6,290 bases of DNA from Mariprofundaceae bacterium (GTDB taxonomy: Bacteria; Pseudomonadota; Zetaproteobacteria; Mariprofundales; Mariprofundaceae). The notes under the pieces were generated by a model. It had not been told where the DNA came from, did no database searches, and worked only from the letters and a program-made list of their open reading frames with translations. Of this stretch, positions 1 through 5,963 are shown in pieces. The stretch lies in NCBI GenBank assembly GCA_030950975.1, contig JAUZQL010000153.1:1-6290 (forward strand), in the 5' to 3' direction. Every line of letters starts with the position of its first letter. Position 1 is the stretch's first letter. Both the position numbers and the translations under genes were made by a program.

Positions 1-3000
1 ATGCAGAAACGCCTGATTCATGCCCGACACTCTTTTTATCTTCACCCGATTCCGTCGTTAACATCACAATCGGCGTCGAGCCTTGTACTTGTTTTTTCAA
101 TACATCTAATAAACGTTTATCTGCCGTTTGAGACCATACTGAATCGTTCATAATTTCCCCCTCCACCACATCGTCTTGCACCAAAAGACAAGGCTCTGTC
201 GCATCCTTTTCCACACTTACTTCTTCCACTTCTTCCACTTCTTCCACTTCTTCCACTTCTTCCACTTCCAACACACCACGGCGGCAAAAGAGCAAATGCA
301 TCGTCTGTATGGGGACATCCAGTTCCGTCACGGGTGAGCCTGCTAATAAATGCATACGACTACCTGTTTCATCTTGTGGCTGCGGAAAAGCACGATCCAA
401 AAGACCAAAAACAGTTCCACCATCCTCATCCACTTCAGGCATCACATACGCCATCAACATCCAACCACGCGCCAAAGCTTCTTGATAAATAGGTAGCCAA
501 TCCATACCCGCAGAGACTTCTATCAAACGTGTGGTAAGCACATCTTCCACCAAGACAGCATCGCCCAACATTGCATCCATAAACGCATAATTTTTTTCAT
601 CTTGTAAGGATGCTTCGGGATAAAGGTTATGCCTTGTTTGAGTAAGCAACTGCCTTGCCATAAAGGTATCATGAAATGCATCAGGAGAACCGACATCTAC
701 TTCTAACAAGGGATAATTCATGCCTGCCATTTCAAAACTGGCAACATTGTCGCCATTTCTTGGTAGAATCATCAATTTAGGTGGTGTCCACCATTTCACT
801 TGTTGTTTCCGCGCTGTCAGCAATCGAGCAACTTCATGAAACCATAATTCCAACAATGAATCTTCACTATCCCCTTCACGTTCTTCAGGATAAAACATCA
901 TCACTTTACAGCCACGCAATAACCCCATCCATGCTTCTGAATCCAAACCATCCCACGGGTAAACCGATACTTTCAATTCACACTTGCATTGTTCTTTTGC
1001 CCGTTCACAAGCAGCTTTTAAACGACGCAATTGATCTGCAAGTTCATCAGGTTCATTCGTACTAAATACATGCAGTGTCAGTTGATGATGTTTGAGTGCC
1101 ATCTCCTCAATCATGGCTGGTAAACCTGCATGCCAGCCCATAAAGAACATGGCTAAATTCCAAGTTTCAGGCCAAACAAATTGTTTTAGTGCATGTTCTT
1201 TTGATGGTAAAACAGCATCGTCCAAAGCTGATTCTAACATACCTGACCACAATAAAGTATCACCACCTAAACCCACCACATCAACAAAATGACCGCTTGT
1301 TTTGCCGTGTACCAAATCACTAAACAAGACAAATGAGCCATCTTCACGCCGTCCAGCCAAAAGATTGACACCTTGGCTAAAACATTGCGTCAACCAAACA
1401 TTCAAAGCCTGTTTTTTATCCCCGACCCAAACCTCAGGCATGCCCTGCCCAACCTTCACATCAAATGTCCAAGCATGGGTATAAAGCCCTGTTTCACCGC
1501 CTACAGCATCCAACAAACGTATGCCCAATTCTGGCATCCAAGCACAATGGTGCATTTGATAGAGCATTCGTGCTGTCACTGCAGATGAATCCAAGACTTT
1601 CAAACCCATTGAATCCGTGTACATATTGTTCAATTTATCAGACATCGTGGTTTCCGATACCAAGACACCGGGGACACCAAAATTACGCACCAAATGATGA
1701 ACATCTACCAGATGTTCATCCTCTTTTTTACGAAAAAGAATGATATTTTCGACCCCTGAAAGATGGAAATGTTCGGCTAAATTACGGCTACCCGTATCCA
1801 CTTCACGCACAGACAACCAGCTTCCCACGCTTCTCGCACCCTGAATTGCTTCATCATGAAAAATCCAGACGGATGCAAAACTTTGTCGCATACGTGAAAA
1901 CATCGCATCCAAGCGTTTCAACACGCCATAAGATTGTTCATTCCAACCCGCAATAATCAAACGTTCACGGGCTGAAAGTGGGCTGTTGCTCAACTCTCGC
2001 AACATATAGTGCATCACATTAGAACCTAGACTGACCACCAAAGCGAAGAAAAACACACCAGAAAGCACCAAAATAATGGTTAAACCGACCAACCAAGGTG
2101 AAAAGGCTTCGGTAGTCGCAGCACCCGGATCGACCATCAAACGAAACACATAAAGTATCACCTGCACAGGCACATAATCTTGCCCATTGGTGACCCCATC
2201 ATCATTGATGTCCATCTGTGGATATAGATAAATAACCGACAAGCCACCCATCATCATCATGGCTACCATCATCCCTGCCAACATACTGGTTTCACTGCGT
2301 ACTTCTTGCATGGCTGAAACACGTTTGGCTGCTAAGGAAATATTCCCCAAAGGATTGAGCATCACTAAAAAACGTATGGCTCGCACTGCTGCCCAATACA
2401 CTGAAAGTCCAGGTATCAAACCCAATAAAACCACACTCGACATGCCATCAAGCAAGACAAACGCAATTTCAGCGTTTTTACGTCCGCCCTTAGGTAACAC
2501 CTTGCCAATGGAATAAGCACGGCACGCCGCTTCTAAAATAAGCAATACACCCATGTAAAGCGCAATAGACGGCACAGCAATCGCTAAACCTGTCATGCCA
2601 ATCACCAATAAAGCAAAGGGTAATGAATAAATAAACGTATCAAATGTGAGGAAAGCAAAAATACGCAGCATACGCAGCATATACATACCACGAAATAGCC
2701 GTGCGATACGCAAATAAACAGCCTGTTCCAATATGTTTACAGGAATAAACAAGGCTGAAAGAAGGCTTAATGTTGCCAAGCCATCCAACATGAGAAAAAC
2801 AAATTCAGTGCGGTTACGAAAATGATTTTCCTTCTGTAAGCAAAAACGCAACACCCATTCAGTAGAAAAAAACAATGCCAAAGGCGCAAGCACAAACCAA
2901 TAACGTTCAAACATGCACAAACCCAGTGCCGCCATAATCAACATGGCATAACGAGGGTGTGAAAACACACGCTCTCCTAATAAAAGCCACTCACGGCGTG

Positions 3001-3124
3001 AATGTTCACCTGATAAATATTTTTTCCATCTGGCTTTTTCAAACTCACCAGAGCTATCCAAAGCTACCGTATCCTGTTCGTTGTTACTGATAGTTTCATC
3101 GCTTGGATGTGATTTGTTTGCCAT
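1..3124 (-). CDS. CASTOR/POLLUX-like ion channel with tandem voltage-sensor-like domains and RCK modules (partial, C-terminus off window)
   Basis: Inner-membrane ion channel, gated ion unknown. Residue numbers count from the ATG at 3124; 1041 codons are visible and no stop is reached. Residues 1-45 are polar. About 50-158 form a four-helix voltage-sensor-like unit: Glu89 and Arg93 in S2, Asp114 in S3, and S4 arginines 139, 142, 145, 151 and 154. About 168-258 repeat this layout (Glu198, Arg202, Asp226) with only Arg248 and Arg251 in S4. S5 (277-300) is methionine-rich. A calcium-loop-like DINDDGVTNGQD (305-316) precedes the pore helix; the filter-like VDPG is at 331-334 and S6 at about 343-367. 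RCK-like modules start at LIIAGWN (389-395) and MFFMGWH (659-665); GW at these places is typical of CASTOR/POLLUX proteins. The family-like part ends near 948, followed by an acidic VEE repeat and an unrecognised tail. The frame is also open upstream, so an ATG at 3268 (48 more residues) is possible; I prefer 3124 for its ribosome site. The family call is from motifs recalled, not a search. Confidence 0.8.
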   Translation of the reverse strand, partial: MANKSHPSDETISNNEQDTVALDSSGEFEKARWKKYLSGEHSRREWLLLGERVFSHPRYAMLIMAALGLCMFERYWFVLAPLALFFSTEWVLRFCLQKENHFRNRTEFVFLMLDGLATLSLLSALFIPVNILEQAVYLRIARLFRGMYMLRMLRIFAFLTFDTFIYSLPFALLVIGMTGLAIAVPSIALYMGVLLILEAACRAYSIGKVLPKGGRKNAEIAFVLLDGMSSVVLLGLIPGLSVYWAAVRAIRFLVMLNPLGNISLAAKRVSAMQEVRSETSMLAGMMVAMMMMGGLSVIYLYPQMDINDDGVTNGQDYVPVQVILYVFRLMVDPGAATTEAFSPWLVGLTIILVLSGVFFFALVVSLGSNVMHYMLRELSNSPLSARERLIIAGWNEQSYGVLKRLDAMFSRMRQSFASVWIFHDEAIQGARSVGSWLSVREVDTGSRNLAEHFHLSGVENIILFRKKEDEHLVDVHHLVRNFGVPGVLVSETTMSDKLNNMYTDSMGLKVLDSSAVTARMLYQMHHCAWMPELGIRLLDAVGGETGLYTHAWTFDVKVGQGMPEVWVGDKKQALNVWLTQCFSQGVNLLAGRREDGSFVLFSDLVHGKTSGHFVDVVGLGGDTLLWSGMLESALDDAVLPSKEHALKQFVWPETWNLAMFFMGWHAGLPAMIEEMALKHHQLTLHVFSTNEPDELADQLRRLKAACERAKEQCKCELKVSVYPWDGLDSEAWMGLLRGCKVMMFYPEEREGDSEDSLLELWFHEVARLLTARKQQVKWWTPPKLMILPRNGDNVASFEMAGMNYPLLEVDVGSPDAFHDTFMARQLLTQTRHNLYPEASLQDEKNYAFMDAMLGDAVLVEDVLTTRLIEVSAGMDWLPIYQEALARGWMLMAYVMPEVDEDGGTVFGLLDRAFPQPQDETGSRMHLLAGSPVTELDVPIQTMHLLFCRRGVLEVEEVEEVEEVEEVEEVSVEKDATEPCLLVQDDVVEGEIMNDSVWSQTADKRLLDVLKKQVQGSTPIVMLTTESGEDKKSVGHESGVSA
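149..164 (-). promoter_or_regulatory. Strong internal ribosome-binding site with in-frame ATG
   Basis: Inside the channel gene, just after the acidic repeat, the minus strand reads GGAGGGGG, five bases, then ATG (151-149), in frame as Met992. It resembles the purine-rich sites of the two other genes here (GAGGGGGGAAG and GAGGGGAAGG). It could allow separate translation of the C-terminal tail, but Glu-Gly-Glu codons can produce such a sequence by chance. Confidence 0.35.
221..265 (-). repeat. Five perfect 9-bp tandem repeats encoding Val-Glu-Glu
   Basis: On the plus strand the unit TTCTTCCAC occurs five times without a mismatch; on the coding strand each unit reads GTGGAAGAA and encodes Val-Glu-Glu. 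The array gives residues 954-968 of the channel protein and forms an acidic linker between the RCK-like region and the C-terminal tail. Because the unit is a multiple of three, copy-number change by slippage would alter linker length without breaking the frame. Confidence 0.95.
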
Positions 3125-3128
3125 ATAC

Positions 3129-3136
3129 ATCACCTT
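3129..3136 (-). promoter_or_regulatory. Ribosome-binding site supporting the ATG at 3124
   Basis: The minus strand reads AAGGTGAT, then GTAT, then ATG at 3124. AGGTGAT matches the 3' part of the extended Shine-Dalgarno complement. The rival in-frame ATG at 3268 has GAGGAG touching the start codon, which is too close for good use. A second in-frame ATG two codons upstream of 3124 overlaps the ribosome site itself and is unlikely. Confidence 0.55.
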
Positions 3137-3281
3137 CAAAGCAAAAGAACGACATGTTTTCATGACATCAGAAAGCTTTGATAAAACCGTTGGCTTAGTT
3201 GGGGTACTAATCATACTGATGGGAGTAGATGATAATTCATCCGTTAAAACCTGTGCGACACCGTCCATCTCCTCAGCATAG

Positions 3282-3317
3282 ACCCTTGTCTTCACCGTGC
3301 ATGATGAAGACAAGGGT
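3282..3317 (-). other. Perfect 13-bp intercistronic hairpin
   Basis: ACCCTTGTCTTCA (3282-3294) and its exact complement TGAAGACAAGGGT (3305-3317) flank a 10-base loop. The hairpin begins 28 bases after the chemoreceptor stop codon and ends well before the channel start. Neither strand shows a run of T after the stem, so it is not a standard intrinsic terminator. It may protect the 3' end of the receptor message, attenuate downstream expression, or act with Rho. The remaining bases between the two genes show no clear promoter. Confidence 0.8.
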
Positions 3318-3345
3318 ACTGCTCTTGGAGGAACTTCTGAGTGTT

Positions 3346-5589
3346 TTACTGGTGCCGCAAGGAGGCTAAAAAACTCAAAACCTGCGTTTGCAAGTTTTCA
3401 CTTTGAGAACGTATCGAACCTGATGCTGCCAATACATTACCTGCCGCATCACCCGTTTCAGAAGATGCTTTGATCACTTGATCAATCGCTTCCGTTACCC
3501 GATGTGTCGCATCTGATGCATATTGCACGCTTTGTGCAATTTCACGCGTCGCATCATTTTGTTCTTCCGTGGCTGATGAAATCGCCCGATTGATTTCATT
3601 CATACGTTTGATGGTGTCACCAATATGACCAATGGCTTTCGCAGCACCGTCACTTTCTGTTTGAATGGCAGAGATTTGACCTGCAATACGTTCTGTCGCT
3701 TGTGCTGTTTGGTTGGCAAGTTCTTTGACTTCTCCTGCCACCACTGCAAAGCCTCGCCCTGCATCTCCAGCTCGTGCAGCTTCAATACTGGCATTCAATG
3801 CTAACAGGTTGGTTTGTTCGGCAATATCCGTAATCACCCGAACCACTTCACCTATTTCTTGAGATACACTGGAAAGTTTCGATACATTATCATTGGTACT
3901 CACCGCTTCATCGACGGCTTGATCCGACATCGCCACAGCTTCTTGCACTTGGCGGGTAATTTCAGCAATAGAAGCTGTCAATTCTTCCGCTGCTGATGCG
4001 ACTGTCATCACATTTTCATTCGCTTCCATCGCACTGGTCGAGACATTGCCTGCTTGATGAGTGGCTTGTTCTGCCATACTACTCATACCTTCACTGGCTG
4101 ATTCCATTTGTGTAGATGCAGCAATTTGTTCTTCCACCATCGACGCAATATTGCTTTCAAAACTACGCGCCAATTCATTGCTTTCGGTTACATCTGACCA
4201 TGACACCATAATGGCTTCCCAATCCCCTTGCTGATTATCAATAGCAAATGCCGAAAATTGAATACTTCGTTCTGCAAGCTCAAAATGCGCTGTGGCAGGT
4301 AGATTGCCTTTGCTGGATAAGAAATTGCGTTGATGTGCAGGATTTTTATGGAAAATATCAATACATTGCCCAACAATTTGATCCGCTGTACAAGGTAATG
4401 CTGATTGAATAGATCGAAATAACTGCAAGGCAGCAGGGTTCATATAATTCACCACCAAGGTATGACGGTCTGCAATCATGGTGGCTTGTGGACTTGCTTC
4501 CACAACACGTTTCAATTGCTCAGCTTCTTTACTTTTATCTTGAAGAATGGCTAAAGATTCGATCATTTCACCAATTTCCCCACCCTGTTTACCCTCAACA
4601 GGCACGATAATACCCCGTTCCAATTCATCCAATGCTTCCGATACTTGACGAATAGGTGTCGCAACACTGCGCGCAATCACTAGCAATAAAGTTATCGTAA
4701 TCACAAACACCAATAGCATCAAAGACCAATAATATATTGGCATGGTTTTCATAATGTCTTTATATGACGCATCCACACCATCTATTTCTTGACCAAAGCT
4801 ATGATCAAGCTTTTCAAGGCTTCCTAGAAGATCATCTTGATAGATACGTTGATCCTCTTGATTCTTTTTTAACAATTCTAAATCCAATTCGGCGTAAGCA
4901 AGGAAATCTTCTAAATAAACATCCATCGCCTTGGCAATATCTTTCTTATCACGCGGATTGATATTGCTTTTTTCCAAGAGCTTAGAAAAATGTTCCATTT
5001 CATCTTTTTGTTCACTTAAATATTTCTTATGATGACGCAACATAAAATCTTTTTCATGCCGTCTTAGCATCAACATCGATACCATTAAATCATCTTGTTT
5101 AATGCTTGCGATTCGATGTTCTGCCCGATGAACTGAATCACGCAATGCGCCGCGCAAGCCTAGTTTTTCAGTCAAACCTAATTTTTCACGGATTTCAATC
5201 ATCAAACGTGCTTCAGAATCAAAACGCTGCATCGATTCCGATAATGCTTTTGCTTGATCTTTCAGTGCTGCATTAGGAAGAGCATTCGCTAAAACAGTAA
5301 TCTGTTCATCATTTGACTTGGAAAGTGTTTGATATTTATTTTCTTCTTTTTTATCCGAAAGATACAAAAACGCTTGAAAAGCATGGTATTCTTCAGGAAT
5401 AGAAGCCGCTAAGCCATCTAACACTTCCATCAGTTTCCCCGATTGATATTCTTGTGTAGATGCCACTTGTAATTTACTCACCATCACTTGATGTGCAACA
5501 CCTGATGCCAACAAGCCCAACATAGCAATCGTGCCCAATACCAACATGCGTTGCATAATGCTAAATTGTTTGAGATTTAAGATTTTCAT
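3346..5589 (-). CDS. Methyl-accepting chemotaxis protein with helical sensor, HAMP and Aer2-like heme PAS domain
   Basis: Transmembrane chemoreceptor of 747 residues that would control a CheA/CheW complex. Its first membrane helix is about 14-36. The extracytoplasmic region (37-283) is nearly all helical and charged, and holds RRHEKDFMLRHHKKYL (176-191), which resembles helical-bimodular-type sensors; ligand unknown. The second membrane helix is about 284-306, then HAMP to about 355. A PAS domain (about 358-470) contains FHKNPAHQR (413-421) and Trp464 in VSWSD, as in the heme-binding PAS of Aer2, where the first histidine of that motif is the heme ligand. The signalling hairpin tip is at 583-625 with EQTNLLALNASIEAARAG. 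Likely methylation helices lie around 531-546 and 671-685. The protein ends in LASLRHQ, with no NWETF-like tether for CheR/CheB. The ATG is preceded by GAGGGGGGAAG. Domain order is confident; heme binding is inferred from the motif. Confidence 0.95.
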   Translation of the reverse strand: MKILNLKQFSIMQRMLVLGTIAMLGLLASGVAHQVMVSKLQVASTQEYQSGKLMEVLDGLAASIPEEYHAFQAFLYLSDKKEENKYQTLSKSNDEQITVLANALPNAALKDQAKALSESMQRFDSEARLMIEIREKLGLTEKLGLRGALRDSVHRAEHRIASIKQDDLMVSMLMLRRHEKDFMLRHHKKYLSEQKDEMEHFSKLLEKSNINPRDKKDIAKAMDVYLEDFLAYAELDLELLKKNQEDQRIYQDDLLGSLEKLDHSFGQEIDGVDASYKDIMKTMPIYYWSLMLLVFVITITLLLVIARSVATPIRQVSEALDELERGIIVPVEGKQGGEIGEMIESLAILQDKSKEAEQLKRVVEASPQATMIADRHTLVVNYMNPAALQLFRSIQSALPCTADQIVGQCIDIFHKNPAHQRNFLSSKGNLPATAHFELAERSIQFSAFAIDNQQGDWEAIMVSWSDVTESNELARSFESNIASMVEEQIAASTQMESASEGMSSMAEQATHQAGNVSTSAMEANENVMTVASAAEELTASIAEITRQVQEAVAMSDQAVDEAVSTNDNVSKLSSVSQEIGEVVRVITDIAEQTNLLALNASIEAARAGDAGRGFAVVAGEVKELANQTAQATERIAGQISAIQTESDGAAKAIGHIGDTIKRMNEINRAISSATEEQNDATREIAQSVQYASDATHRVTEAIDQVIKASSETGDAAGNVLAASGSIRSQSENLQTQVLSFLASLRHQ

Positions 5590-5593
5590 ACTT

Positions 5594-5606
5594 ACTTCCC
5601 CCCTCT
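5594..5606 (-). promoter_or_regulatory. Ribosome-binding site of the chemoreceptor, with a six-G run
   Basis: The minus strand reads GAGGGGGGAAGT shortly before the ATG at 5589, a strong purine-rich ribosome site that fixes the start. The run of six G (5598-5603) is a possible slippage site that would change spacing rather than frame. Confidence 0.7.
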
Positions 5607-5681
5607 TTTAATGATTGTGATTCAATGAGATTTCTCATCATTTTTTACATTCAAAAGAGAGTAAGCAAAAGAAGTACCAAT

Positions 5682-5710
5682 TTTATAAACTGAAAGTATG
5701 AGTGTGTAGG
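5682..5710 (-). promoter_or_regulatory. Weak sigma70-type promoter candidate for the chemoreceptor
   Basis: The minus strand has TATAAA (5687-5682) as a possible -10 box, with CCTACA (5710-5705) 17 bases upstream matching only three of six -35 positions. The box lies about 93 bases before the ATG. The poor -35 would fit an activated promoter, but the call rests mainly on the -10 box in AT-rich DNA. I see no clear sigma28 motif. Confidence 0.25.
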
Positions 5711-5721
5711 ATGCACTCATA
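5697..5721. promoter_or_regulatory. 8-9-8 dyad, operator-like
   Basis: TATGAGTG (5697-5704) and CACTCATA (5714-5721) are exact inverted repeats around nine bases. The size and spacing suit a dimeric helix-turn-helix regulator. The dyad overlaps the -35 position of the weak chemoreceptor promoter candidate and one copy of the shared inverted element. I cannot assign a regulator. Confidence 0.4.
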
Positions 5722-5733
5722 ACCTGATGTTAC
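5712..5733 (-). repeat. Left copy of inverted 22-23 bp element
   Basis: Read on the minus strand this begins GTAACATCAGGTTATGAG and ends in TGCA. It matches the right copy at 5920-5942 in 20 of 23 aligned positions, allowing one gap. The pair could be the terminal inverted repeats of a small mobile element or two copies of a regulatory site. Confidence 0.6.
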
Positions 5734-5800
5734 ACATACCATCATTCACATGGGCTTTTAATCGGTTTTCAGAGATGACGATTTTCTGTGTTCATTACTC

Positions 5801-5862
5801 TGGAAGTGCGGCTTTAGCTGCGCCGAATGAAGTATCAGGGCGTGGCTAAAGCCACACTTCCA
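5801..5862. repeat. REP-like double palindrome
   Basis: The arms 5801-5824 and 5839-5862 are near-complete inverted repeats around a 14-base loop. The differences are one mismatch and two positions that are G-T wobbles in RNA. Each arm contains its own small palindrome, GGCTTTAGC and GTGGCTAAAGCCAC. This design and the GC-rich composition within AT-rich DNA resemble dispersed REP/BIME elements. Neither side has a T-run, so it is not an obvious terminator, and it sits between divergent genes where a terminator is not needed. Confidence 0.7.
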
Positions 5863-5919
5863 AAACATGTCGAATTTAGAACCTAAGAGCATAGGATGAT
5901 GCATCTTTCATCAAAGTGC

Positions 5920-5942
5920 GTAACATCAGTTTATAAGATGCA
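5920..5942 (+). repeat. Right copy of inverted 22-23 bp element
   Basis: It begins GTAACATCAGTTTATAAG and ends in TGCA, mirroring the copy at 5712-5733. TATAAG (5932-5937) within it could be the -10 box of the PAS gene, whose ATG lies 26 bases downstream, but no good -35 box is seen. Its last eight bases AAGATGCA also pair with TGCATCTT at 5900-5907. Confidence 0.6.
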
Positions 5943-5963
5943 CAACTAACGAGGGGAAGGGAA

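Larger units (their letters stand above)
5590..5963. other. Divergent intergenic region without a gene
   Basis: These 374 bp separate the minus-strand chemoreceptor from the plus-strand PAS gene. I find no credible coding frame. The region holds both ribosome sites, a weak promoter candidate for the chemoreceptor, an 8-9-8 dyad, an inverted pair of a 22-23 bp element, and a central REP-like palindrome, each listed separately. A short dyad ATGAGA-TT-TCTCAT (5625-5638) lies in the chemoreceptor leader; on the plus strand it is followed by six T, but no plus-strand gene lies upstream for it to terminate. Confidence 0.7.

Noticed and set aside
221..265. CRISPR array.
   Set aside because: The repeat is a 9-bp in-frame tandem with no spacers, and it encodes an acidic linker.
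781..2516. Several plus-strand open frames of 60-94 codons (for example 781-1065, 1465-1743 and 2259-2516).
   Set aside because: They lie opposite the continuous channel frame, lack good ribosome sites, and have low-complexity or atypical composition. They are shadows of the minus-strand gene.
3282..3317. Intrinsic terminator after the chemoreceptor gene.
   Set aside because: The stem is strong, but no T-run follows it on either strand, so I list it as a hairpin of unknown role.
5612..5625. FNR-like site in the chemoreceptor leader (ATGATTGTGATTCA).
   Set aside because: It matches only seven of ten key positions of TTGAT-N4-ATCAA and lies about 25 bases before the start codon, downstream of any likely promoter.
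5625..5646. Plus-strand terminator: small dyad followed by six T.
   Set aside because: The stem is only six base pairs and AT-rich, and no plus-strand gene lies upstream, so there is nothing for it to terminate.
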